Of a stretch of DNA of 20,380 bases, positions 10,815 through 17,230 are shown piece by piece. The stretch is from a virus. Location of the stretch: the IMG/VR virus record IMGVR_UViG_3300042891_000324, positions 1 through 20,380 of that record; one strand, written 5' to 3'. The position numbers were made by a program, and so were the translations under genes. The notes below the pieces were generated by a model. That model saw only the letters and a program-made list of their open reading frames with translations. It had not been told where the DNA came from and did not search any database. Within the stretch, counting starts at the first letter, position 1, and each line of letters opens with the position of its first letter.

Positions 10815-11061
10815 TTTTATTGTAGTTAAGCCTAGGGAGATAGAGCAGAAGCAGACTGCGAGTGGGTTGTTGTTAACTGGCTCAGAGACTGTGAAGCAGA
10901 GATATCAGGAAGCTGATGTAGTTGAGGTCAGCTCACTTGTTGACGAGCACATTAAGAAGGGTGACGTTATAGCGTATGATGCTGTTCAGGGTCATGACTA
11001 TCGGAGTGGAGATCAGACGTACCGTATAATTCAGTATCGAGACGTTGCCTTGATTCTTTAA
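10798..11061 (+). CDS. groES: Phage-encoded co-chaperonin GroES (Hsp10)
   Basis: An 87-residue protein (bacterial GroES is about 97). It has the family layout: NSFIVVKPRE (5-14), a mobile loop with QKQTASGLLLTGSETVKQ (17-34) in which LLL takes the place of the GroEL-contacting IVL, then IKKGDVIAYDAVQGHDY (52-68), and the final strand YRDVALIL. The roof loop appears shortened, as in phage co-chaperonins. It should cap the adjacent GroEL. The order groEL-groES is the reverse of the bacterial groES-groEL. The 17-base overlap implies coupled translation. Its 3' 95 bases are also coding on the other strand for the winged-helix gene. Confidence 0.9.
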   Translation: MKALNSFIVVKPREIEQKQTASGLLLTGSETVKQRYQEADVVEVSSLVDEHIKKGDVIAYDAVQGHDYRSGDQTYRIIQYRDVALIL

Positions 11062-11554
11062 ACTCCTCGTTAAAATTTTTAACGGCTATGGCGAAGACCT
11101 TGTCTGTGAATCCTGCTTTCTTATTAAACATAGGGTTTCTACTTGGTTTTACAGGTATTGGTTCTTCGCCGTTTAGCTTCTTATAGATAGAGTTTATCAT
11201 CTTCTTGGCTTTGAAGCTGAGCTCGTACAATCTAGATTGGTTCTTAGTAGGTTCACGGAATGTTCTGATGAGCCCTTTTTCTTTTAGTCTAGCCATCCTG
11301 TATGTGTCCCACCTGAAGATGTTGTCGTATGAGTTGAACGTAGTCTGGTTGAACAGCATCTCGTCGTGCAGGAAGAAAAGTATCTCAAGCTCTATCATTG
11401 TCACTTTATAGTAACGACATGCCCAGTACCTGATCACACGCCAGTACTTCATGTAGTTATGTGCTGGGTATTCTCTAACGATTACTTTCTGGAGTGGTCT
11501 AGGTCTAATTTTTATAACGTACTTATCTTTTTTCTTATCCTTGCTTGTTCTCAT
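10967..11554 (-). CDS. Winged-helix DNA-binding protein, likely regulator (195 residues)
   Basis: The only minus-strand gene in the right block. After a basic N-terminus (KDKKKDKYVIKIRPRP) a winged-helix domain covers about residues 37-120: YWRVIRYWACRYYKVTMIEL (helices 1-2), FRWDTYRMARLKEKGLIRTF (recognition helix and wing start), NQSRLYELSFKAKKMINSIY (wing and last helix). It resembles MarR/PadR-type folds. The following SRNPMFNKK (138-146) is a conserved tail I recognise from uncharacterised Bacteroidota phage proteins. The last 32 residues are encoded antisense to groES. Its promoter is back to back with that of the fibre gene within a palindrome, so it probably represses itself and controls late genes. 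Confidence 0.8.
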   Translation of the reverse strand: MRTSKDKKKDKYVIKIRPRPLQKVIVREYPAHNYMKYWRVIRYWACRYYKVTMIELEILFFLHDEMLFNQTTFNSYDNIFRWDTYRMARLKEKGLIRTFREPTKNQSRLYELSFKAKKMINSIYKKLNGEEPIPVKPSRNPMFNKKAGFTDKVFAIAVKNFNEEFKESRQRLDTELYGTSDLHSDSHDPEQHHTL

Positions 11555-11560
11555 ATGTAG

Positions 11561-11592
11561 GCAAATTTAGATTAAATTTGCTACCTTTGCAA
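11561..11592. promoter_or_regulatory. Palindromic divergent promoter region
   Basis: GCAAATTTA (11561-11569), GAT, TAAATTTGC (11573-11581) is a perfect 9-bp inverted repeat. The left arm read on the minus strand is TAAATTTG, with TTG (11592-11590) 20 bases upstream: a full promoter for the winged-helix gene. On the plus strand TAAATTTG (11573-11580) and TACCTTTG (11582-11589) both match the -7 consensus for the fibre gene. Any protein that binds the palindrome would act on both directions. Confidence 0.65.
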
Positions 11593-11597
11593 CTAGC

Positions 11598-13757
11598 ATG
11601 AGTATATTTCCACGTCCATTAAAGAGGGTCCTAGGCAAGATAATACCGTTCTCTAAGGAGGACAAGGTACCTACATTTAACCTTGGTAGTGGGACAGCTG
11701 ATAGTAGTACATATCTAAGAGGAGATGGAACATGGGCAACTCCACCTGGCGGTGGAGGGGGAGGCATGAAGAGTGGAACAGCTACAGCTTCTGTTACTGA
11801 TGTGTACACTACAACTATTACTGGTGTTACATCTTACACCACGAACGATTCGTATATTATAAAGTTCAACACAAATAATGTCAACGGTGCTACGTTGAAC
11901 ATTAACAGCATTGGTGCTGTAGATCTTGTGAAGAATAACAATGTACCTATAGTAGGTGGAGACATAAGTGTAGGGCAGGAGTTTTTGGTTGTTTACGATG
12001 GGACGAACTTTCAGATGATCGGTATAAAACCGAATCAGATGTTTGCGTTTGTAACCAATGCTGACAGTGTTACCATTAACAAAGGTCAGCCAGTGTATGC
12101 GTTTGGAGCAGCAGGGGACAGGATGTCTGTTAAACTTGCTGCGAACACGAGTGACGCGACTTCTGCGAAGACTGTAGGGCTTGTATTTAGCAGCTCGATT
12201 GCTGCGAACGGCACAGGATTTATTATAACGCAGGGTGTAATACAGAACTTGAATACATCTATGTACTCTCCAGGAGCTACATTATATGTAGGGGCTACGG
12301 CAGGTACTCTTACTTCTACTAAGCCATATGCACCAAATCACTTGGTATATGCAGGTATTGTTGAGAGGGCGAATGCTGGTAACGGTCAGATATATGTAAA
12401 GGTGCAGAATGGATATGAGCTTGATGAGATCCATGATGTGGATCTTATAACGACTCCACCATCAAACAACAATGTACTTGCATTTGAGTCGTCACCAACT
12501 CCTTTATGGAAAGCAAAAAGTATAGCTACTTTACTTGGATTTACTCCTGTACCTAACACTAGAACAATATCTACAACTAGTCCATTATCAGGTGGTGGTA
12601 ACCTTACTTCTGACAGAACTTTATCTATATCTGATGCAGCTGCTGATGGGACTACTAAGGGAGCAGCTACATTTACTGCATCTGACTTTAATGCTGCTAG
12701 TGGAGTTGTTTCTATTGATTACACTAATGGTCAGTCAGCTAGTAGTTCAGCTAAAGGATTTTTAACTTCAACTGATTGGAGTACTTTTAATGGGAAACAA
12801 AACGCATTAACATTAACCACAACTGGAACAAGTGGAGCAGCTACATTAGTAGGCTCTACTTTGAATATTCCACAGTATGGCGGTGGAGGTAATAATATTG
12901 ATATTCAAATTTTTACTTCATCGGGAATATGGACAAAACCAGCAGGAGCTAAATTAGTTGAAGTATATTTAGTAAGTGGTGGAGCAGGTGGTGGTTCAGG
13001 TCGTAGAGGTGCTACAGCATCGGCTCGCTATGGTGGCGGTGGCGGTGCTTCAGGATGTATTCAAGCAGTAAAAGTCGATGCTCAATATCTTGCAAGTACT
13101 GAGAATATTTGGATAGGCGCAGGTGGCAATGGTGGAGCAGCAATTACTACAAATGATACAAATGGAAATGCAGGTTCAACTGGTTCACCATCTTTTTTAG
13201 GTGGAAGTGGAACGCCTGCAACTTCAAAAATTTGCACTTTTAATGGTATTCCAACAGGTGTTGGTGGTTCAGCAACAACTCAAACTACAACATCAAACAT
13301 TTCTTTTGTGTTTGGGGTATCAATGTCATCAATTCAATATTCAATATCACAATCTACTTCAAACACGCTAAATTCAATATCGCTTCAGTATTCAGTTCCT
13401 TTATTAAGTGGTGTGCAAGGCGGAGGAATAAATACTACAAACACTCCTGTAAATGGTCATACACTTCAATATATGAATGGAGCAAATGTTTTATATTCAA
13501 TTGCTGGTGGAACTGCTTTGGGTGGATTAGGTAACAATGGAACTACATACTTTAACAGTTTAACAAATTTATTTGTTGCATTAGGTGGTAGTGGCGGTGG
13601 CGCAGGTAATGCAGCAGGAACTATTGCAGGCGGTAGAGGTGGAAATGGAGGTCAAGGTGCAGGTGGCGGAGGCGGAGGTGCTTCAACTAACGGAGCTAAC
13701 TCAGGCGCAGGTGGCAATGGTGGAAATGGATTTTGTGTTATAGTAAGTTATAAATAA
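11598..13757 (+). CDS. Tail fibre with glycine-rich C-terminal domain (719 residues)
   Basis: The N-terminus (about 1-30) is a short basic docking part, then GSGTADSSTYLRGDGTWATP and a Gly6 hinge (50-56), typical of fibre shafts. The middle (about 60-420) is Thr/Ser/Asn-rich beta structure. It includes a segment with SGGGNLTSDRTLSIS and FLTSTDWSTFNGKQ, as in many trimeric fibres. From about residue 435 comes IFTSSGIWTKPAGAKLVEVY followed by a domain packed with Gly runs (GGAGGGSG, GGGGGAS, GAGGNGG), resembling polyglycine-II adhesins such as the tip proteins of S16-like and other phage fibres. The last strand is GFCVIVSYK. It should bind the host receptor. Codon bias changes within the gene near base 12480. 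Confidence 0.85.
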   Translation: MSIFPRPLKRVLGKIIPFSKEDKVPTFNLGSGTADSSTYLRGDGTWATPPGGGGGGMKSGTATASVTDVYTTTITGVTSYTTNDSYIIKFNTNNVNGATLNINSIGAVDLVKNNNVPIVGGDISVGQEFLVVYDGTNFQMIGIKPNQMFAFVTNADSVTINKGQPVYAFGAAGDRMSVKLAANTSDATSAKTVGLVFSSSIAANGTGFIITQGVIQNLNTSMYSPGATLYVGATAGTLTSTKPYAPNHLVYAGIVERANAGNGQIYVKVQNGYELDEIHDVDLITTPPSNNNVLAFESSPTPLWKAKSIATLLGFTPVPNTRTISTTSPLSGGGNLTSDRTLSISDAAADGTTKGAATFTASDFNAASGVVSIDYTNGQSASSSAKGFLTSTDWSTFNGKQNALTLTTTGTSGAATLVGSTLNIPQYGGGGNNIDIQIFTSSGIWTKPAGAKLVEVYLVSGGAGGGSGRRGATASARYGGGGGASGCIQAVKVDAQYLASTENIWIGAGGNGGAAITTNDTNGNAGSTGSPSFLGGSGTPATSKICTFNGIPTGVGGSATTQTTTSNISFVFGVSMSSIQYSISQSTSNTLNSISLQYSVPLLSGVQGGGINTTNTPVNGHTLQYMNGANVLYSIAGGTALGGLGNNGTTYFNSLTNLFVALGGSGGGAGNAAGTIAGGRGGNGGQGAGGGGGGASTNGANSGAGGNGGNGFCVIVSYK

Positions 13758-13927
13758 TGATAAAAAGATACGCAATAATTGAAAATGGTATAGTAGCAAG
13801 CATTGTTGTTGCTGAAAATAACCCATCAACTATGACTGACCTGCTCTGCATTGAGGTAGATGAGACGATTCAAATAGGCTACTTATACGATAGCAATACT
13901 TTTATTGAAAATATAGAAACGGAGTGA
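13757..13927 (+). CDS. Small fibre-associated protein (56 residues)
   Basis: ATG overlaps the fibre stop by one base (TAATG). MIKRYAIIENGIVASIVVAE, then IEVDETIQIGYLYDSNTFIE, follows a well-known pattern of short phage proteins placed after fibre genes (YAIIENGIVxxIVV ... IGYxYDxxxF). In other phages this segment occurs alone or at the start of tail-fibre assembly proteins. It may assist folding or assembly of the fibre tip. It starts by reinitiation and ends in TGATG, overlapping a following short frame. Confidence 0.75.
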   Translation: MIKRYAIIENGIVASIVVAENNPSTMTDLLCIEVDETIQIGYLYDSNTFIENIETE

Positions 13928-14014
13928 TGCAAAATAAAAAACGAATAACAAAATGACAACTACGAGTACCTAGTAGATGGGTGGTATTGGTTTGATGAAA
14001 AACCTGAAGTGTAA
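13927..14014 (+). pseudogene. Frameshifted or recoded mini-gene after the fibre partner
   Basis: ATG at 13927 overlaps the previous stop (TGATG) and reads MQNKKRIT before a TGA. In the next frame, without its own ATG, the sequence continues NDNYEYLVDGWYWFDEKPEV and stops at 14012-14014. The aromatic-rich YEYLVDGWYWFD looks like real protein. The two parts join if one base is skipped in the AAAA run at about 13950. It may be a broken gene, a sequencing error or a frameshift site. Confidence 0.4.
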
Positions 14015-14029
14015 TTATTTAAAAATACC

Positions 14030-14037
14030 TATATTTG
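14030..14037 (+). promoter_or_regulatory. Promoter -7 element before the small virion gene group
   Basis: TATATTTG matches TAnnTTTG and lies 4 bases before the ATG at 14042, so transcripts starting about 5-7 bases later would begin at or past that ATG. Either the start site is closer than usual or this promoter serves the next gene (14215). No -33 match was seen. Confidence 0.45.
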
Positions 14038-14041
14038 CAAT

Positions 14042-14218
14042 ATGAAAAATAAATATCCATACAATAAGCCAGTTTTTTCTTACGATACGTACATCGATAA
14101 GTTGATTCGTGCTAAGAAGAGCATGAAGATGGCTGAAGATTTGAAAGAAGAAGTGACAGAGGCCGCAATTAAGATGTCTGTCATGGGTATGATGGGCGGT
14201 ATGAAGAAAAAGCGATGA
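14042..14218 (+). CDS. Small basic protein, Met-rich tail (58 residues)
   Basis: MKNKYPYNKPVFSYDTYIDK is followed by a charged helix LIRAKKSMKMAEDLKEEVTE and a short hydrophobic, Met/Gly-rich end (MSVMGMMGGMKKKR). One amphipathic helix and a possible membrane-touching segment are all that can be seen. The stop overlaps the next start by four bases (ATGA), so the two genes are translationally coupled. No family recognised. Confidence 0.6.
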   Translation: MKNKYPYNKPVFSYDTYIDKLIRAKKSMKMAEDLKEEVTEAAIKMSVMGMMGGMKKKR

Positions 14219-14451
14219 TCCAAAAGATCAAGCGTCAGCAGGGTCTTGGTGATACTGTTGAGTTCATCACTGAGGTAACAGGCATTAAGTATGCTGTTAA
14301 GAAGGCTGTTGAGCTTGGTATTATTGAGGAGTGCGGATGTGATAAGAGAAAAAAGTTATTGAATGAAAAGTTCAACTACAAAAGGGAAGACAGCGAAGTA
14401 CTACGCGGAGAACAAAGAGGCGAATCAGAAACGCCTCAAGCAGCAGTCTAA
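14215..14451 (+). CDS. Conserved small phage protein with CGC-RK motif (78 residues)
   Basis: The core GLGDTVEFITEVTGIKYAVK continues KAVELGIIEECGCDKRKKLL and NEKFNYK. The block EECGCDKRKKLLNEKF is a recurrent short motif (CGCxxRKxxLNxxF) in uncharacterised proteins of phages from Bacteroidota and aquatic metagenomes, often near structural genes. Two Cys three positions apart could bind metal with a partner, but no second pair is present. The last 28 codons run out of frame with the start of the next gene (89-base overlap). Confidence 0.7.
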   Translation: MIQKIKRQQGLGDTVEFITEVTGIKYAVKKAVELGIIEECGCDKRKKLLNEKFNYKREDSEVLRGEQRGESETPQAAV

Positions 14452-14617
14452 GTACAATAAGACTGAGAAAGGACTAGAGCTTAGAGTCGAGGCGAATGCA
14501 GGACGTAAGAAGCTAGGACTTAAAAAAGGAGATAAGCGAGACGCAAGCCATACAAAGGATGGTGGAGTTGTAGCAGAACATAGAAGTAAAAACAGAGCAC
14601 GAAAAGGTTTAAAATAA
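14363..14617 (+). CDS. Conserved basic phage protein with DASHTKDG motif (84 residues)
   Basis: This Lys/Arg-rich protein has a first half of charged helix (KYYAENKEANQKRLKQQSKY) and then LGLKKGDKRDASHTKDGGVV, AEHRSKNRARKG. The sequence D-x-SHTK-x-G ... NRARKG recurs in small proteins of many tailed phages, where its His and Arg residues suggest nucleic-acid contact; HNH-like structure has been suggested by its spacing but the set here is incomplete. It overlaps the upstream gene by 89 bases in another frame. It is probably a virion or packaging-associated DNA-binding protein; this is inference. Confidence 0.7.
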   Translation: MKSSTTKGKTAKYYAENKEANQKRLKQQSKYNKTEKGLELRVEANAGRKKLGLKKGDKRDASHTKDGGVVAEHRSKNRARKGLK

Positions 14618-14624
14618 AAAAGAT

Positions 14625-14918
14625 ATGCCAAATTCATACGGAGAAATCCTAACAGCAAGAGGAGGATCATATATCCTTAATGATTCATCTACATATACAA
14701 ATAGTTTATTTTATGCTGTAGTTGTATTAGAAGATACTATAATTTCTGAATTGGAATCAACCGATGTAAATGGAATTGTAAATAATGTATTAAATGATCA
14801 TATAGCAGATCCAGCTGTAGCAGTTAAGGCAGGTGCTATTTTAACTCCAATGGATATTAACAAGCCATTTTCTAGAATAGCAATAACTGGCGGATCTGTA
14901 ATGTTAGTTCTTAAGTAG
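14625..14918 (+). CDS. Small beta-rich structural-type protein (97 residues)
   Basis: MPNSYGEILTARGGSYILND opens the protein. The end KPFSRIAITGGSVMLVLK is a beta hairpin that I recognise as a common ending of small virion proteins in Bacteroidota phages (FxxIxITSGSVxL). A variable centre (LESTDVNGIVNNVLNDHIAD) lies between. It is likely a head or appendage decoration protein. The gene starts 8 bases after the previous stop and ends one base before the holin start, so it shares their transcript. Confidence 0.65.
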   Translation: MPNSYGEILTARGGSYILNDSSTYTNSLFYAVVVLEDTIISELESTDVNGIVNNVLNDHIADPAVAVKAGAILTPMDINKPFSRIAITGGSVMLVLK

Positions 14919-14919
14919 G

Positions 14920-15420
14920 ATGAAAAAACTAGCTACTGTATTTACGCTATTCTTAGGGTTTATTTCTCCTATTGAGTTGTCTATTATACTTCTAATGGGA
15001 GCTATGGGTGTAGATACGATAGTTAAGTTAATATCACTTAAGATACAATCTAAAAAAGAAGGACGTAAATTTATGGATGTGTTTGCATCTAAGATGCTTA
15101 GAAAGGGATACATTCTTAAAGGCAGTGGATACTTATTGTTTGCACTAGCTGTATTTCCTTTAGATTTCTACATGCTAACTCCATTTACAAAAGGATTTAT
15201 GCAGTACCTATCTATTGAGTATATAGTAGTTACAAAGGCGATATTTACAAATATTCTACTTATTATATTCTGTATTATTGAACTTTCGTCAATAAACGAG
15301 AACTGGTTTGACATCTCAGGTAATAACATACTTAAGTCAGTAAAAGAGACTGTTGTTATACTTAGAGACGCAATAAATGGAGTTATTGAATTTATAGGTG
15401 GAGCAAAGAACAATATATAG
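14920..15420 (+). CDS. Probable holin (166 residues, three to four membrane spans)
   Basis: Hydrophobic segments lie at about residues 4-37 (LATVFTLFLGFISPIELSII then LLMGAMGVDTIVKLI, likely two spans or a hairpin), 67-86 (GSGYLLFALAVFPLDFYMLT) and 98-123 (IVVTKAIFTNILLIIFCIIE). A basic loop KIQSKKEGRKF separates the first and second groups, and the C-terminus is soluble. This matches larger holins of Bacteroidota phages. Position supports it: a spanin-like gene overlaps the end and an amidase follows. It would form the inner-membrane lesion that starts lysis. The exact holin family cannot be named without a profile search. Confidence 0.75.
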   Translation: MKKLATVFTLFLGFISPIELSIILLMGAMGVDTIVKLISLKIQSKKEGRKFMDVFASKMLRKGYILKGSGYLLFALAVFPLDFYMLTPFTKGFMQYLSIEYIVVTKAIFTNILLIIFCIIELSSINENWFDISGNNILKSVKETVVILRDAINGVIEFIGGAKNNI

Positions 15421-15889
15421 GTTATTTATAGTACTATTCTTACTGTACTCTTGCAGTGCAGAAAAGCACTTGATGAAGGCAGAAAAGCATATAGCTATTG
15501 CTAAATCTAAAGGTGCTGTTATTAAGTCAGACACTGTATGGAAGTACCATTACGAATACGATACTATATATAATAAAGAGACTAACAATTTTGAGGTTAG
15601 GCACTTAGTAAAAGATAGCTTTCCTTATACTGTGACAAATACTATTAAGTCAAGTATGTCAAAGCAGGAGCGTAAGTACTTTGAAGATATGTTCAAGCAT
15701 ATGGAGAAGATGATGAAGCTTCAGAACGACAGTCTTAAGTTAGCACTAAAGTTTCAGACTAAACAACATAAGCAAGATAAAAAGACAGAACGAACAGTAG
15801 TTCGTCAGGAGAATAAGTCGAATCCTTGGGTATGGGTTATTCTTGCTGCTCTTTTGGTTCTAGCTATTTTTTTATTTAAATTCCAGTAG
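15398..15889 (+). CDS. Unimolecular spanin-like lipoprotein (163 residues)
   Basis: The N-terminus is a lipoprotein signal (RLFIVLFLLYSC, Cys19). The C-terminus is a membrane span (PWVWVILAALLVLAIFLFKF, about 143-162) directly preceded by a basic patch. Between them lie about 120 polar residues with a helical, coiled-coil-prone part (SKQERKYFEDMFKHMEKMMK). An outer-membrane lipid anchor at one end and an inner-membrane span at the other is the hallmark of u-spanins, which fuse the two membranes as the last step of lysis. It overlaps the holin gene by 23 bases and the amidase starts 1 base after it, a full lysis cassette. Confidence 0.75.
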   Translation: MEQRTIYRLFIVLFLLYSCSAEKHLMKAEKHIAIAKSKGAVIKSDTVWKYHYEYDTIYNKETNNFEVRHLVKDSFPYTVTNTIKSSMSKQERKYFEDMFKHMEKMMKLQNDSLKLALKFQTKQHKQDKKTERTVVRQENKSNPWVWVILAALLVLAIFLFKFQ

Positions 15890-15890
15890 T

Positions 15891-16565
15891 ATGTTAGATA
15901 TAAAAAAAATCAAGCAAGTTCCGTTAAAAGAAAGCCAGTACATTAAGGAATCTACTAAAAAGCTTCAGATAGTACTTCACCACACAGCAGGTAACTCATC
16001 AGGTCCAGCAACGATCAAGATGTGGGACAACGACGATAGAGGTCGTATTGCGACGTGTATTACTATCTCTGGTAAAGGTCTTTCTAGAGACACATACGAT
16101 GGAGAGATCTGTCAGGCGTTTGCATCTAAGTTTTGGGCATATCACCTAGGAATTAAGCCTGATGTATTCAGAGCTAACGGTCTTCCGTACCGATCACTAG
16201 ATCCTATCGCTATAGGTATTGAGATATGTAACTGGGGTCCACTTACAAATAAGAATGGTAAGTACTATAACTATGTAGATCGATTAGTTCCTGCTGATCA
16301 GGTATGTGAGTTAGCTGTTCCTTATAAAGGTCACAAGTACTACCACAGGTATACTGACGCACAGATAGAGGCTGTTAGAGATCTTCTTGTTTACTGGAAG
16401 AACTTATGGAACATTCCAATAGAGTATAAGGAGGAAGACATGTGGAGAGTTTCTAAGAACGCACTGTCGGCAGTGCCAGGTGTGTACAGCCACAACTCTT
16501 ACCGTAAAGATAAGTCGGACATCTACCCATGTCCACGAATGATTGAAATGTTAAAATCACTGTAA
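15891..16565 (+). CDS. N-acetylmuramoyl-L-alanine amidase endolysin (Amidase_2 / T7-lysozyme type)
   Basis: The protein has 224 residues with no signal peptide, so export depends on the holin. The zinc-amidase pattern is clear: IVLHHTAGNS (27-36, first His ligand), a core strand PIAIGIEICNWG (105-116), and HNSYRKDKSDIYPCP (201-215), where His201 is the second ligand and Asp210 or Cys214 the third, with Lys208 as the catalytic Lys equivalent. It cleaves the bond between MurNAc and L-Ala in peptidoglycan. It follows the holin and spanin-like genes with a 1-base gap. It differs in chemistry from the glucosaminidase at the left edge. Confidence 0.9.
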   Translation: MLDIKKIKQVPLKESQYIKESTKKLQIVLHHTAGNSSGPATIKMWDNDDRGRIATCITISGKGLSRDTYDGEICQAFASKFWAYHLGIKPDVFRANGLPYRSLDPIAIGIEICNWGPLTNKNGKYYNYVDRLVPADQVCELAVPYKGHKYYHRYTDAQIEAVRDLLVYWKNLWNIPIEYKEEDMWRVSKNALSAVPGVYSHNSYRKDKSDIYPCPRMIEMLKSL

Positions 16566-16705
16566 TGGCTAAGATTAAATCTCAGGAATCAACTAGAGTT
16601 GCTAAGGTACACGTAGAAAGACCTGGTATTCATTCTAAGACAAAGACATCTAAGCTTAAGAGTAGTAAGAACTACAAGAAGGCGTACAAGGGTCAGGGAA
16701 GATAA
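16565..16705 (+). CDS. Conserved short basic phage protein (46 residues)
   Basis: ATG overlaps the amidase stop by one base (TAATG). The protein MAKIKSQESTRVAKVHVERP is followed by GIHSKTKTSKLKSSKNYKKA and YKGQGR. HxKTKTSKLKSSKNYKK is a strikingly conserved block that I recall in short proteins of many Bacteroidota phages, near terminase or structural genes. It is highly basic and probably unstructured, perhaps a nucleic-acid or ribosome binder. Function is unknown. Confidence 0.75.
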   Translation: MAKIKSQESTRVAKVHVERPGIHSKTKTSKLKSSKNYKKAYKGQGR

Positions 16706-16706
16706 T

Positions 16707-16734
16707 ATTTACAAAAAACACTATCTTTGTAAAT
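16707..16734 (+). promoter_or_regulatory. Promoter within an inverted repeat
   Basis: TATCTTTG (16722-16729) matches the -7 consensus. ATTTACAAA (16707-16715) and TTTGTAAAT (16726-16734) form a perfect 9-bp inverted repeat, with the right arm overlapping the -7 box. The arrangement matches those at 9191 and 17186. The ATG of the next gene is at 16748. No U tract follows, so an operator seems more likely than a terminator. Confidence 0.6.
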
Positions 16735-16747
16735 AATAATTTGCGTT

Positions 16748-17182
16748 ATGGGAAAAATTAATAACTATCAGACAGAGACTCCTAACCCAGGAGATAAGAT
16801 GCTAACATCAGATGCAAATACTGGTGAGACTAAAAACGTTACTGTTCAGTCAGTTGCTGATTTAGGTAGATCATCTAAAGTTTACCGTGCGTTCTTAACG
16901 CAGACAGGACTTACTGCTCCTGTGGCTACAGTTGTTCCTGGAAATACTATTGCTGGTACTTGGTCTTATACTAATGTTGGACAATACACGTTTACATCTA
17001 ATGGATCATTTGATTCAGTTAACGCTGCATGTATTGTAGGTGTTGGTACTGCTGAGGAAGTTACTTATGAGTTCTCTGTAGTTAACGATAATTCTGTCTT
17101 ATTTAAGACACATAACTCTGGAACATTAGCTAATAGTTTATTAGCAGGTCTATATATAGAAATTACTACTTACGATATATAA
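16748..17182 (+). CDS. Virion appendage-type protein (144 residues)
   Basis: The start GKINNYQTETPNPGDKMLTS then DANTGETKNVTVQSVADLG (to about residue 40) is a docking-type segment repeated at the N-terminus of many Bacteroidota phage fibre or head-fibre proteins (KINxY ... GDKxLxxD ... TKNxTVxxxA). The rest is beta-rich (TWSYTNVGQYTFTSNGSF, EEVTYEFSVVND), resembling a small fibre head. It has its own promoter in a palindrome. The likely role is a short surface fibre or decoration on the capsid. Confidence 0.65.
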   Translation: MGKINNYQTETPNPGDKMLTSDANTGETKNVTVQSVADLGRSSKVYRAFLTQTGLTAPVATVVPGNTIAGTWSYTNVGQYTFTSNGSFDSVNAACIVGVGTAEEVTYEFSVVNDNSVLFKTHNSGTLANSLLAGLYIEITTYDI

Positions 17183-17185
17183 TTC

Positions 17186-17214
17186 TGTCGCAATTATTGA
17201 CTATATTTGCGACA
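17186..17214 (+). promoter_or_regulatory. Promoter of the packaging gene group within an inverted repeat
   Basis: TGTCGCAA (17186-17193) and TTGCGACA (17207-17214) form a perfect 8-bp inverted repeat. TATATTTG (17202-17209) matches TAnnTTTG and overlaps the right arm. This promoter would serve the chain of overlapping genes from 17231 to the terminase. No -33 box is evident. Confidence 0.6.
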
Positions 17215-17230
17215 AATTAAATTAAATAAA

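Noticed and set aside
16462-16477. GCACTG/CAGTGC hairpin inside the amidase gene
   Set aside because: It is a short stem in coding sequence with no supporting context.
17207-17230. TTG start giving MRQIKLNK ahead of the coiled-coil gene
   Set aside because: It overlaps the TATATTTG box and palindrome arm; ATG 17231 follows at a normal distance.
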